Positions 38,801 through 51,229 of a stretch of DNA of 64,000 nucleotides are shown here, one piece after another; position 1 is the first letter of the stretch; each line of letters opens with the position of its first letter. A program made the position numbers and the translations under genes. This stretch comes from Agelaius tricolor. Lineage: Eukaryota > Chordata > Aves > Passeriformes > Icteridae. The stretch lies in NCBI GenBank assembly GCA_023055355.1, contig JALJCS010000004.1:33660244-33724243 (forward strand), in the 5' to 3' direction. Below the pieces are notes generated by a model. The model had not been told where the DNA came from and did not search any database. It saw only the letters and a list, made by a program, of their open reading frames with translations.

Positions 38801-40315
38801 CCAGGGCCATCTGTGATTTTTTTATGTCAGGACACAAGAGTGGTATGGCAGGAAGGAGATCAAAAGCAAATCAGGCCCTAGACACAGAATTTGCTTTCCA
38901 TTCTTTATAGCACAGCTTTCCCACCCTGCACCTACCTCCCTTGAAGTCACACAGGAAACTGTAATTCTACCAGAATTTAGCAAATGGTTGATAGACACCA
39001 TTGTAACTCTCCAGAGTGGTGGAGAAGTGTTTTACAGACACCTTCTGTCTGAATTTCCAGACAGAAAATACAGTGTGTATTTGTCCTTCTGATTCATCCA
39101 CTTGGATGAGACTGTGAGAATACCTCTAGAGGGCAAGGAATGAATCACTGCTTTGTTCCTTCATCCTTTCTCCCAGCCACCTGCAGGACACCACGACATC
39201 ACTGTCACAGGCTGGCCTGCACGGATGTGAGCATGTGCCTGGTGTTACTGGCTTGGTTTGCTGCTGATGCCTCCTCAGCAGCAGCAGTAGAGGTCTGCAA
39301 GATCAGGTCTCTCCTCTCTCTTTGGGACTACAAAACAGTGTCACCAGGCATACACAGCACATTCAATCCTCCTTTGCACTTTGTTCTCTTTTTATGTTTT
39401 CACTGTTCAGTCTTTCCTTTCTTTTCCTTCCCACTTTGTCACATACACTAAAAGCCAGCATTGGTTCTGATAATGAGATGCTAACACTGGGTCCAGGCCA
39501 GCCTTGCTCATGTGTGCTTTAAGCTGTTTCACACATTTTATAAGCTTTCAATACATTTTCAGTTCTGTGAAAAGAAAGTTTTTTGAGGTTACTGTTGGCT
39601 CTGGTAATTCATCAGCATAAGTTTAGCAAGAAAGGGACTCTGTGTTTCTCTACCAGGTTAACTCCAAACTCAGTATACTGTCTTTGAAAGCAAATAAATG
39701 CTAGCTTTCTAAAATGTCTCTGCAAAAAAAAATTGAGTAATATGAAGTGTAAGAGGAAGTTTCTCCAAAGGATGACCCTAGTATATTCATGCTTATTGAC
39801 CGAAACATCATGAAGTTAATATAACACATAATCCTTCCCTTTGCATACTTAGTAGAAAGTGAAGAAAAGTGAAGAAAAAAAAAGGCAATTTTGCATGTCT
39901 GCATGTCTGTAACTACAATGCTGGTGCTCTTTTCAATATTAAATATGCAATAAAACCCATCCCTGAACACACTTTCTACAGGTACTGTTCTGAGTTGTAC
40001 ACCTTACCTGTGTTTCTTTAACTGGTTTATGTTCACAGTCTTTATAAGAAAACATGCCTCTGCCTCAGGACAACCTGGGTACCTGCATGAAACAAAACAC
40101 CACCTTCTTCCACAGGGGAATTTCCATACTGCATACGCCATCCTCAGCAGATATGGCAAGTTCAGATTCAGAGTTTTGAGGTCAAAGGTCTTCCACAAGT
40201 CCCCCATATATTTTCATTTGAGGTTTTCAAGCTCCCTCAGGAAATCCATTTTGTGAATACTACAAGTCTGTCTAACAGCTGGAGAAAAATTCCTTCTCAT
40301 CTCTGCTAGAGTAAG
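35834..40315. other. Unique AT-rich non-coding sequence
   Basis: No gene is supported. A frame at 39140-39451 (+) contains an alanine-rich stretch from a CAGCAGCAG-type run near 39275-39290 but nothing recognisable. T/G-rich sequence at about 36760-36815 is low-complexity. A possible reverse MIR-like fragment near 37485-37520 is too weak to call. Confidence 0.55.
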
Positions 40316-40321
40316 GACAGT
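40316..40321. repeat. Target-site duplication of LTR 2, left copy
   Basis: GACAGT immediately left of LTR 2, repeated exactly at 40761-40766. A 6-bp duplication is typical of class II (ERVK-like) avian retroviruses. Confidence 0.82.
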
Positions 40322-40760
40322 TACTGTATTTGCTGGGAAATGCCGTGACAAAGGCAGGAATGATGGATCTGACTCCATCTTCCCAGAAGGCTAATTTATT
40401 ACTATCTGATATGATATGAAATGATATTATGTTTATTATATTAGAGAATACCATACTATATGGACTAAAGAATACAGAAAGGATAATTACTAAATGCTAA
40501 AAATATAATAATAAAAACTCGTGACTCTTTCAGAGTCTCGACACAGCTTGGCCCTGATTGGACAAGAGTCAAAACAACTCACACCAGAATCCACTTAAAC
40601 AATCACCTGTGGGTAAACAATCTCCAAACACATTTCAGATGAGCAAAACACCGGAGAAGCAAATGAGATAAGAATTGTTTCCCTTTTCTCTGAGGCTTCT
40701 CAGCTTCCCAGGAGAAAAATCCTGGGGAAAGGGATTTTATCAGAGAATGTGAATGCCACA
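40322..40760 (-). mobile_element. Solo LTR 2, ERVK-like
   Basis: On the minus strand the element starts TGTGGCATTCACATTCTCTG (from 40760 downward). It has a CCAATCAG box (CTGATTGG on plus near 40555), an AT-rich TATA-like and R region, an AATAAA signal (TTTATT on plus near 40395), and ends near AAATACAGTA. The 3' terminal CA appears mutated to TA. It is a 439-bp solo LTR with no internal genes, flanked by a perfect 6-bp duplication. It shares several blocks with LTR 5 (for example GAGATTGTTTACCCA), so both belong to related passerine LTR families. Confidence 0.9.
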
Positions 40761-40766
40761 GACAGT
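40761..40766. repeat. Target-site duplication of LTR 2, right copy
   Basis: GACAGT immediately right of LTR 2; pairs with 40316-40321. Confidence 0.82.
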
Positions 40767-40927
40767 GAGATTCTCTGTCTGACCTGCATTGTTATCTACA
40801 TTATATCAGTGGCAAAACTAAAGAGCCATGAAAATGGTGCAGCACATCCATCAAAACTTTCATTTACATGTTTACCCCTTGGCTGTGCTCCACTCTCAGT
40901 GATAATGTGTACATGTGTTTCTGTGCG

Positions 40928-40953
40928 CACACACACACACACACACACACACA
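40928..40953. repeat. (CA)13 microsatellite
   Basis: Thirteen uninterrupted CA dinucleotides. Likely length-polymorphic. Confidence 0.97.
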
Positions 40954-41802
40954 TAGCACACAGGCAAAGAAAGAAAACTGTGTAAGAGCTACTTGAAGTG
41001 GACACACAAGGACCAGAGCAATCAAGGCATCCTAGTCACTGACAGAAGGAATCCTGCTGAGTATTCTGTCTCTGCCAGGACTATGGACAGTCAGATATGC
41101 TGAGGGTGGAAGGTGGGAGCTGGAGACCACCACTGCAGAATCGCAGGCAAAAAAAGTGGGATGTTCCTGAGGGCACTTGATTTCCTTGTGCATGCATTAT
41201 AGAAAAAACGGTGAGTCTGTCTTTGTGTCCTAGACCCATCTCACTACATTCATCTGCAGATCCCAGAAGAGTTTGCAGGTTTCAGTTGCAGCAAGTGAAG
41301 GGAAAAGTAGAAAGAAGTTGGAGAGAAGAGTGGAAAGAGTCTGAAAGTTGCACGTTATAGGATTAGCTCAAATAAAGGAAGGTTTGGTTAGAGAAACACA
41401 GGAGATGTCACCATCCCCTCAAAAGCCCCCACTAATTCCTCTTCATTACTCCTCTTCAGTAACAGTCCCTTCAACTTCATTCCCTGTCTCAGATCTTAGC
41501 CTGCTCCCTCAAAAAACCCAGTCAATACCACTACAAAAGAGTTTTACTCCTCCAAAGACAGGGACAAAATAAGGTATCCTGGCTCCATGGAAACTTATGG
41601 TATTCTGAGTCTAGTGAAAAGACTTGGACACTGAGTGGTCTCTGGTTGATGCCATAAACAGCTGGGATAAATCCAAGAACTGCCTTGGATTTTATTTATT
41701 TCAAGGATTTATCTGTCCCTGGCCAGCAGCAACAGAGATCAAGTGTGATTTACAACCATCATTTCTATTGTGGCCAAAGATAGGTACTCTGTCCCAAGAT
41801 GA

Positions 41803-42015
41803 TTTTCTTTTTTTCTTTTTCTTTTTCTTTTTCTTTTTCTTTTTCTTTTTCTTTTTCTTTTTCTTTTTTTTCTTTTTCATTTTTCTTTTTCCTTTTTCCT
41901 TTTTTCTTTTAATTTTTCTTTTTGCTTTTCCCTTTCTCCTTTCCCTTTCTCCTTTTCCTTTTCCTTTTCCTTTTCCTTTTCCTTTTCCTTTTCCTTTTCC
42001 TTTTCCTTTCTCCTT
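41803..42015. repeat. Pyrimidine tract: (CTTTTT)n then (TTTTCC)n
   Basis: About 210 bases of almost pure pyrimidine on the plus strand, broken only by single purines at 41879 and 41924 and AA at 41911-41912. The left part is a hexamer array of CTTTTT (about 41815-41866). The right part is a clean TTTTCC hexamer array (about 41951-42008). The poly-Phe and poly-Lys frames across it (41624-42193 +, 41701-42072 -) are translation artefacts. Confidence 0.97.
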
Positions 42016-45000
42016 ACTGCAATGCATTTTCTGCCTATGTCCTTTGATGTGGACACCAAACGTCCCATTCATTTCATCAAGGGTAAGATTTGTCAGTGTG
42101 TGGTACAGTGAAAGCCAGCAGGCTCTTCATTTAACATGCATGGGCAGGACATTTCACTGTGGGACTAAACCTCTCTCCATCTTTTCTAATTGAACCGTGT
42201 CCTACAGTAGCTTCAGTACATGAAGCAACTCAGCATGATGTGTATTTTAATGGACACTGTGGCACCGGGGTGGCAGCGAGACAGGCACCACACCCCCTTC
42301 GGTGAAGCTGAAGGCACATCAGCAGCTGTGGGGGGCTGGTTGTCACGTCAGATCAGCTAACCATCCTCACTGGGCAAGGAGGGCGTAACGCACATGATTT
42401 TTTTGATTGGTTTTGCCCTGAGTCACAAAGTGCTGTGTTTTTCTCTCACATTTTTTCAAGCAGTTTCCTTTAAGTCCTCTTTGGTACCAGACACAGACAT
42501 TCATTCAGCATACAGTGACTCTTAGGCAGACAAGCATTAGCAGTTTTTGGCAGTAGCCTGTGACTTCATGTAACGCTGAAATTCCCGTGACAGGCTAAGC
42601 TTCCAGCACACCAACCTGGCAATGACAGTCCCATGTATCCTGTGACTTAGGGTGTTGCTCTGTCAGGGCCTTACTGCCATAACCCCAGAAAAAAATACCA
42701 GAGAAATTGAGATACCAGCTTTTGCCAAATCATCAACAGTATCTTTTCAGACAGAGACAGAAGAGGTAAGAAGCTATTGAATAAATTATCCAAGTGACTT
42801 CTGGCTTTTCATATGAGATTGCTGCGTACAATGTTTCCTAAGGGCCTTTCAATGGTAACAAGCCATGGACTCCAGTTACTCAGACATGTTTTGCATGCTT
42901 CCATCCAAATAACCCATTCCAATGCACCCCTCATAAGCAACGTTAGTAAGCATTGAATAGAGGATTCATTGAGCATGCCAAAGAAAGTTGTGTCATAATC
43001 TTTTCTCATGACTAATGGCATTCATTTTCTGTTACAAGAGGGACACTGTTATGACCCAGAATGCTACACTTTATCAAATTTTCTATTTTCTTGCTCAAGG
43101 AACTAAAAAACAAGATTATAGTGAGCTTTGATTGGTTATAACTCTGGATTATTTTCCATTTAAGAACATTTTTGAATGTGAAACAGTAAGTAGAGTTAAT
43201 AGTTACACAATATCTTGTCAGATAACACAGAAAACATGGCAGAAGGAATCTATCAGCAGACCAGATAATTTCTAAAACAAAATAAGCTTCTGTTTAAAAA
43301 GAAGCTTCTTTACTATGTTTATTTGATGACATGGCAATCTGCCTGCTGTTATTTCAGGTGTGTGTCTCCACCAAAGTACCTAAAATTAGCTCCATACACA
43401 GCCATATCCCTGGTGGTGTGGTAAGAGATTGTGTGCAAAGAACAGCAAAATATGAGTGGCTCAGGGGTCATAACAACAGCATGTGGTGATAGACATGGAA
43501 AAATATGATCATCAGGCAAAATAAACTACATTTATATCAACATTTCTGAACAAATCCCAAGTGCTCATGGAACTAGAATACTAGAATACTTACAAGGCAC
43601 AGACACCAGATCTTGTGGTAGCTAATGTATCTCAGTGCTCATGACATTTCATTTCTGGAAGCTGGGTTGCATGTTTACTTGCAGGACAAAGGCAAGTTGG
43701 GAGACATCACAGCACGTCCCTACAGCACAAAAAAATGTTGAAAAGAGACTGTCAGTGATGAGAAGCTGCATTTCCAACAAGCAGCAACTTGATGTGATAT
43801 CTAGTTCCCATAGTTTCTTCATTGACATGCCTGTGTCCTAGTGTAGTCCCAGCACATACTCCCATTTTCCCACACAGATGATTAGGTTCCAGCTTTACAG
43901 ATATGGCATGTCTGGTAAAGACAAAAGTGGATTTGAGGCAGGAACAGTTCTGTTAGGACCTCAGTATAGTGACTGCACTGTAAAGCCTTTCAGATATCTG
44001 GTTCAAACCCATAATACTTCTTTCAGAGGGTAGCAGCAGCTGCCACTCTGAGGTCCGTGGTAGTCAGGGTGCCACTGGATGTTGTGGCAGGGCTCTTATC
44101 TTCTGACAGGGTTTAAAAAGGAAACATTCTCTCCATGCAAGCAGGGACTAGATTTCTATCAGAGACAGAAATGGGATTTCCAGACCACTGGCTTAACTTG
44201 GCTGGTTTTGAAATCAGTAAGCATAATTCCCAGTGGCAGCAGAGTTATGTCAGTGAGATTCAGTGAAAATGAAAATTACTAATGTCTGTAAGTGCATGAC
44301 ACTCCTTTGGACACAGAAGAGTGCCTGCTTAGCTTTTGTCACTGTTTTGCATTGACAGGTTTGCATATTTTCTTTGAGCAACAGTCAGATCCTCACTATT
44401 AATGCAAAATACCAGAGGCCAATTACTTATTACTATTTATAGTTAGCTGGCTTTTTGTAGGTTTATTGAAAAAGTAATCCTGCAGAAAGACCTGTGAAAT
44501 ACAAATGAATATAAATGAAATCTAAAGCCATTTTGTTCACTCGTCACATCTTGCCTGGAAATTTCTTCTCTGTGAAAGTTTTGATAGCCAAAGTCTTAAC
44601 TGCTGGAACATGATACCTCTCAGAACTGACACACCACAAGAAGGAGAGGTGAGAATTGTTCCTTATTTTTTCCTGTCCTTTGTCCCATATCTTCATTCAC
44701 TTTCTATTTCATTTATGCTAATGTTTGGGGTTTTTCCTGAGAATTTTTCTTAACATATGAACCTACTCTGCAAAAATTGTTTATATGTTCTTTTTTTACA
44801 AACTTCAGTGGCCCCAGATTAAGCTGCCAGTCAAACACACTTTTAGATTCGGAGTTAATATCTTTTGATAGGGAAGAAAGGACTTTCCCTTTACTGGATT
44901 AGCAGCAAAAAAACTCCCAAACTCTAGAGCATAACTGTGCCCTAGTCACATCTACCTTAAACCTGTAGAGAAGTTTCTTCTTATATAGAAACATTCATCT

Positions 45001-47640
45001 CAAGAAGAGAACCAACTGCAAATTATCATTTACAGAAGGAATCTACTCCATCATTTGAAGCAGTTCTGCATGACATTAGGACAATCCCAGGTCTCAGGTC
45101 ACTTTGCAATAGACCTCAGGCAGCAAATTGAGAGTGTGCCTGCAGAGAGACTGCAAAGAGATGTGCAATTCAGCTAATTTTCATGTATCATGCCTCTTAG
45201 GAAAGCAGGAAAGATTTGGTGCAGAAATTCTTGGCTATGATTCTGAGCAGACAGAGGCAGGTCAATGGAAAAAAAAATGAGCTTTTTTAGAACTCTAACT
45301 TTGCAGATTCTACCACATTCCAAATGTTTTCTGACTTTGGATGTTTGTCCATTCTGTCTGTAACAATAATTTGCAGAGCTCTGATAATTTCATTGGTTGG
45401 TTTTGGATTTTTTATAATGATGAAAATATAAGCATCAAACTACCCACTTTGCTATGATCAAAGAAAAATGTCATATGTATCAGCAGACATAAAATAGCTC
45501 TAGCAGAGATTGTTGCTGGAGGATATAGCCCCATTATTCATATAAAACATAGTGCTGCCACTGATCATTATCCCTAATAGCAGTAATCCTCCCTGAATGG
45601 GTTCATTAAAGTGTCCTCAGCATCACTGTGGGCTGTTAATAATCTGGTGGTAGCAGCCTGCTTTGCTGTATCTACAGCTTAACCTACACTTATTCCTGTC
45701 ATTGCCTTTTTTCCCCTCCACATTAATCATCCTCTGAAAATATTTTCAATATTCTCTCTTGCAACAAAGCAGGATAATGCCTTCTAATTTTCATTCTGAG
45801 TCTGCTTATTCTGGTCCTTCTGCATAAATATAATTGCAAAATCAGCAGCCTCTGATACCCGCGCCCTCCCCATTGTGCTCCATGAGCAATTGCAGTGGTG
45901 GTCTCTTCCAGTCCTGTGAAGAGGGAACCACACTCTGCCTTCCATCTTAGAGACCCTGCCTGCACCTGCACTCTCTGCCCAGACACCACAGCACATTGTG
46001 GCAGGCACCCTGCTTCCTTGGCTGTCCAGAGAGGGTCCCCTTTCAGAGCATGTCAGACTCCAGCCTGAAGCACTCCAGATGCTCCTACGGCAGCCCCAGG
46101 GCAGGAGGAGTGGGATGAGCCTGCATGCTGATGTGTGCTGTGTCTGAAGCCTGCACCCTGATGAATGATGATGTATCCTGATGCATACTGGGCTTCACTC
46201 ACATATCGTGTTGGGGAAAAAAACCCTAGCATAAAAATGTGACCAGGAACCAGGAAATAATCTCATCCTCTCATGTCTACATAGAACCCCAGAACACCAC
46301 TCACATTGTATAACACAGCAGAAGTTCACTGTATACCTTTGTTCCATTTCGACTTTATCTGAATTTTCTGTTTTGCAGAAAGCATCAATTACTCCAGCGA
46401 GTCATGGAAAAAGGTTTAAAAGTCCTCAGTTTTGCAAGTCTCAGTTTCCAGTTTACTTCCCTTTCACAGTGAAGGTTTTTTCCCCAACAAAAATAAATCT
46501 AATAAAAGGCGGAAGTGTGAAAATTTCTGTCAGTAATACTATTAATCCTGCTGTTGAATTCCTGCCATCTCAGATTAGGTGATCAGTTGATGCTTTGCTG
46601 AGATGCAGCAGGAAAAATCCTACCGCTGATTTTTTAATAGCTTTGCTGCTGTTTGACATTGAATACTGTTAATATCTAGGCATGAAAATATGACTCAATT
46701 ATGCAAAGAAAATACATATAATATTCCCTATAACTGTTCTGCTTAAATAGATTTTTTATTTGTATAGATGAAACAAACTGACAAAAACAATCTTTGAAGT
46801 ACTATCCTCATAAGCAGTAGGATTAAGGATATTTTTCATAAGGAGTGATGTTATTTGACACCTCATAAGAAGAGTAGACTCTTTATTAAAAAAAAAATCT
46901 CTTGAATTAGACAATATTAGGAGAATTCTTTCCATGATGCTTTATTATGAACACTATTAGAATTGTATAGGGTTTCTCCTTGTTAAACTTTCTGACACCT
47001 TTTCAATTTGCCTCTTTACCTTAATTCAAGGCCACAGGAAAGTAAATGCATCCTTCTCAGTCACCTACATCCACCATTCAATATTTTAAAACGCTAAGGC
47101 ACGGAGACTTGTTAGCTATATCACCTGCATTAACCACTAAAGAGAAAATGTCACCTAAATTCAACATAGAGTGGATGGTGTCTTCAGCATTCTGGCAGAG
47201 TTAACCTTTACATGAATACTATACACTTAGATAATTGGCAGTGAAAACAGGTATCAGTTAATCCAGCCTAGGTGTCAATTATACAGCATCAGTTTACTAC
47301 TCTGCCACTGTTCACTGTATATCTTACTTTAGTCTTAAAATACAGGTCTTATTCAGAATTTTGGAGAACAGATCAGTGCCTGAGGAACTTCTGAGGAAAA
47401 ACTGCCTGTGAACATGAAAAATGAATGAATTGCTTTTGTCTTGTGTAGCTATCCCTGGTGTTCTTAGACTCATTTGGTTACAAACATGTGCTACTGTCTC
47501 AGAAGGTCAAAAGTAACAGAAAGAACAGAGATTTTAGTGTGCCTGGAAGACATCCAAGCAAATTATAGTTAGATAGATCATCTTCTCCATGTAACTGGCT
47601 GTCCAAGAACACATTTTTTTTCTTCTGATGGCAAAAGATA
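42016..47640. other. Mostly unique non-coding sequence with one candidate exon
   Basis: No intact gene is supported. The interval 42255-42390 is GC-richer and keeps several CpGs (around GCACCGGGGTGGCAGCGAG and a TCACGTCAG site) but has no recognisable origin. A second GC-richer interval at 45860-46190 contains loose TGATG-rich repetition near 46110-46190. The exon-like segment 46379-46578 is listed separately. Confidence 0.5.
46379..46578 (+). other. Candidate exon 3 (tentative)
   Basis: A 200-bp segment follows a pyrimidine-rich acceptor (CTGAATTTTCTGTTTTGCAG, ending 46378) and is open in one frame over its whole length. The frame closes with TGA exactly at a possible but poor donor (TTAG|GTGATC). 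Residues include FPVYFPFTVKVFSPTKI and GGSVKISVSNTINPAVEF, which have a beta-strand-like alternation but no family I can name. It could equally be chance in AT-rich DNA. Confidence 0.15.
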
Positions 47641-47848
47641 TGAGGGTGGTAAATTATTAAGTGGGGTTGGTGAAACACTGGGACAGGTTGCCCAGAGAGA
47701 TGGCATGTGCCCCATCCCTGGAAACATTCAGGGTCAAGTGGGACAGGAATTCGAGCAACCTGACCTAGCTGAAGATGTCACTGCTCATTGCAGGAAAACT
47801 GGACTGTACCATGTTTAAAGGTCTCTTCCCACACAAACTCTTCTATCA
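47641..47848 (+). mobile_element. CR1 LINE 3' tail
   Basis: The conserved 3' end of a CR1 is clear: GTGAAACACTGGGACAGGTT, GCCCAGAGAGATGGCATGTG, CCCCATCCCTGGAAACATTC, CTAGCTGAAGATGTCACTGC, CTCATTGCAGGAAAACTGGAC, TTTAAAGGTCTCTTCCCACA, CAAACTCTTCTATCATTATA. Only the end of ORF2 and the 3' UTR remain. The wording of the 3' UTR places it in a different subfamily from 12915-13432 and 23763-24355. Confidence 0.92.
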
Positions 47849-50512
47849 TTATATGGCATAACAAAAAATGTATTGTAAAGCAAAAAACTCTCGAAACAAT
47901 TTCTAAAGGAATAAAAGGTTTGTGTTTCTATGTTATGCATACAAAACACAAGATCATAGCTAAGACTTAAGTCTCTGAACATACCCCTGCAATCAAGAGT
48001 TGAATCTGAATCCAAATATATCAGCATTCCTGCTCTATCATTAAACTCTGACTGACACTATATTACAAAACATTTCAGATTTTGGGGGTAATTTTGTTAT
48101 TCTTAAACTGACATTGCAAGAATACTATGAAACTTAAATTTCTTCTCTTCCCTGCCACTTTCATTTGAGCTGAAAACTGTAAATTGAAAGCAACATTTTT
48201 ATTTTAATTTGTTTTTATAAACTCAAAGCATAGAGACTGTATAGAAGAAAAAAAAAAGAAAAACCCAACAATACCCACCAAACAAATAATGCTTTATACT
48301 GCCAGGTACACACCTGCACAGTTACTACAAAGAAAGAGCAGTGAAATGTTATGAAAGAAAGCAATGAGAATTCATTTATGAATTCTCACCCAATAACCCC
48401 AACTTACTAAACTGGGACCTCATCTTGAGGCCGCAGTAAAACCACTTACCCAAAAAAGTCAGAGACAGCATTCAGAATGATGAATAAATACTTCTGACTA
48501 ATTGTGTTAAATCCCCATATTGCATAGAGTTTTGGCAGGTATTTTATCAAAAGGTGTTAATGCACTGTGGCATTAGGTGTGCCAGCTTGTTTTTTTCCCT
48601 GAAGGGAGTAAAGTGTGCTAGAGGCGAGGACTTCTGAGGTTTCTGGGGAAGAACCATCTGTGATGCTTTAGAAAGACTTGTCTGTGATTTCACATAGTGT
48701 TCTGAAAGGCTCCATTGACATTCACTTTCACAGGGTTTTCTGACATTCATAGAGCACAGTGATGTTAGTGTAGTTATTTGTCCTTTTTATTGGTCTTTCC
48801 ATAAGCTGTTTTGCACTTTTACCTTTCAGTATGAACCAAAGCCTGTCTTTAACTAGAAACTCACATTTAATGCTGTCCATAAGTCACTGTGAAATGGAAA
48901 GAAAGTTAGGCATTTGTGAGAGCCTCTTCAGACCGTCCTCAGTATTTCAAAGCCATGCTGTGCTGCACACACACAATTTCTAGAACTATTTTTTATAACA
49001 TGCATCTACCTAATCTTTTTTAAGAGCAAAAGTCTATGGACTTCTCGTTAATGCTCTGCTCTTCTTATAGGATCTTCAGCAAGACAAAAGCTTATGTCCA
49101 AGAAAAATCTCTCTCCTCATGGTAACATTTTGAGAAGCAAGGATGCCATTTCAAACTGAGAACTATGTGTCCAACAGTAAATAATTTCATATGCTGAGAA
49201 ATACAGAGGAAGCAACAGACTTCCAAAATGCCTCTGCATTTTGAACAGTGTTATTTAGCTCATTCTACAGGTTTAGTCCCAGTGAATGGCACTTACAGTT
49301 CTCACCACTAACAGCCTAACAATGATTAAGCTGAGGTGTGTATGGGAAACAACAGTTAAAATATCTGGACAGCATTTCTCAGAGGAAATCTAGAATTGAA
49401 AGTCTATTTTCCAAATTTTAGGTTTATCGCGGAACCAGTACCAAAGCTAGGCTGAAATTATATCTTAAAGAAATTTCTTCCAGGTACACCTAAAAGAACA
49501 TATCAGGGTCATGTAGCTGTTTACTGCAACAGCTTGTGTTTGACTTGATTATATGAAGGATTGTATTGATTGTATTTCATTTCTAACGAAATGGTTTGGA
49601 AATTATGCCCACATGGGATTGTTTTATAACAGGGGATTACTCAAAGGAAGCCTCTGCAAGGGGACAAATCCTCACAGAATTGAACTATACAGACTTATAC
49701 AAGACACTCAGTCACTGGTTGCCCTTTGTTAGAAGCTAGTGTCCAGCTTCTCTGTAATTTGGGAGCTGCCAGACTACCTTGCCATTGTGAAAAAAAGAAA
49801 CTTACTGTGAGAGACCTGAGTGTCTTGAAAGCAGATAGAAAGAACAAGATTAGGTGTGCCACTGCAACATAGGTTGAGAACCCATTGCCTTGTGCAGATG
49901 CATTGTGCTTAACTGTCCTGGTTAGGGCTGTATAGAGGACATATGAAGTATTTCTACTGGTATAGCCTAGGGCTCACAACACTTGCAAAGGGAAAGCTGA
50001 AGTTTTCAATCCTTTGTAGCCTTATCAATCTGTGACAAGGAGTTCAGCAAAAGGTTTTAAAATAGAAAAAGTGACTAAAATTGCTTTAGACAGCTGCTAT
50101 ATGAGGTAACAGATGGTGAACCTACCCAGAGATCCCTAGAAATATTAGTATTTAAAAGGTCTTACGTTTCAATAACTTCAGAGAAGTGTGTGGCACAGTC
50201 TGTTGCCTTATGGGAATAGGAGCCATAGAAATGTGAATGAGTGAATATATTAATGAAGGGCTTTCAGCTTCTCTGAAGTATTTATCTCACAGCATTTCCC
50301 CAGTCCTGTTCTCCATCCTCAGCAGCTCATCAGCATACCAGGCTGACACCCTGCTGGGCTTTTGGTAGCCTCCCCCACCAACAGTCTTTGTCCAGGTCAC
50401 AGCAAGCAAAGTATATCTAGCTAAGCACTACTCCTTCCACCCCTCCTCCTGTGAATCACAAGTTTAAAATTATCATGAAAATCCACATTGATCACACAAT
50501 CTTCACTCATGT
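47849..50512. other. Unique non-coding sequence
   Basis: No gene or named repeat is recognised. An almost perfect palindrome at 48365-48388 is listed separately. An A-rich patch lies at about 48246-48265. Confidence 0.55.
48365..48388. other. 11-bp inverted repeat with 2-nt centre
   Basis: TGAGAATTCAT and ATGAATTCTCA flank a TT centre. The arms are perfectly complementary. Confidence 0.93.
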
Positions 50513-51229
50513 TGTCATAGGCTGTGAATGGGGGATGCGGCCAGGGGTGTGCATTCTGTTGCCATCTGTTAGACGTGGGGCAGTTGTCTTCTGTTAATTG
50601 GGCCACCTGTTAAAACCAGGTGGGGCAGTTTTTCTTTATCTCTTCCGAAACCAATCCTCCCTCTGGGACACATCTGGGCCATTGAGTGTCACTGCATTGC
50701 TGATAAAATTACATCATCCCATTGTGAGGTGCTCCGCCCATGGGGAGGAGCCAACCATTCCTACATGGATGTAATCTGATACTTGGAAGACCAGAGCAGC
50801 TTTTTCCCACTGCATTCCCAGAGGGGCAGTTTTCTTTTCCACTGCATTCCTAGAGGAAGACCAAACCCATCTACACCACCACTGGACCTTCGGAGGAAAA
50901 CTCCACCCTTCTGTAGGATCACTGTTTCAAGAGAACCACATCTGTCACTGCAGGAGGACTGCAGCCACCATTGAATGGGAGTGCTACCACCACCCCGACC
51001 CACAGAGTGTCAGACTGTGTTCTGACTCTGTCAGTCTTGTTATGTATTACTGCATTTTTATTTTTATTTTTTCCTAATAAAGAACTATTATTCCTACTCC
51101 CATATCTCTGCCTAGGAGCCCCTTAATTTCAAAACTATAATAATTCAGAGGGAGGGGGTTTACATTTTCCATTTCAAGGAAGGCTCCTGCTTTCCTTAGC
51201 AAACACCTGTCTTTTCAAACCAAGAGACA
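50513..51229 (+). mobile_element. Solo LTR 3, avian ERV (ERVL-like, tentative)
   Basis: Begins TGTCATAGGCTGTGAATGGG and ends CAAACCAAGAGACA, with an AATAAA signal at 51076-51081 near the 3' third. Internal landmarks known from a common passerine LTR are present: TTGCCATCTGTTAGACGTGG, TTAATTGGGCCACCTGTTA, CATCATCCCATTGTGAGGTG, the paired CACTGCATTCC(C/T)AGAG blocks, GTGTTCTGACTCTGTCAG and GGAGGGGGTTTACATTTTCC. No internal genes. I did not find a convincing target duplication, so family and exact ends are tentative. It is a different family from LTRs 1/4 and 2/5. Confidence 0.83.

Noticed and set aside
34842..41300. Shared words CAGATCCCAGAAGAG and GCAGCAAGTGAA between about 34842-34935 and 41258-41300
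   Set aside because: The words are short and in opposite order at the two places; no extended alignment.
41624..42193. Plus-strand frame rich in phenylalanine and minus-strand lysine/glycine frame
   Set aside because: Both are direct translations of the pyrimidine hexamer tract.
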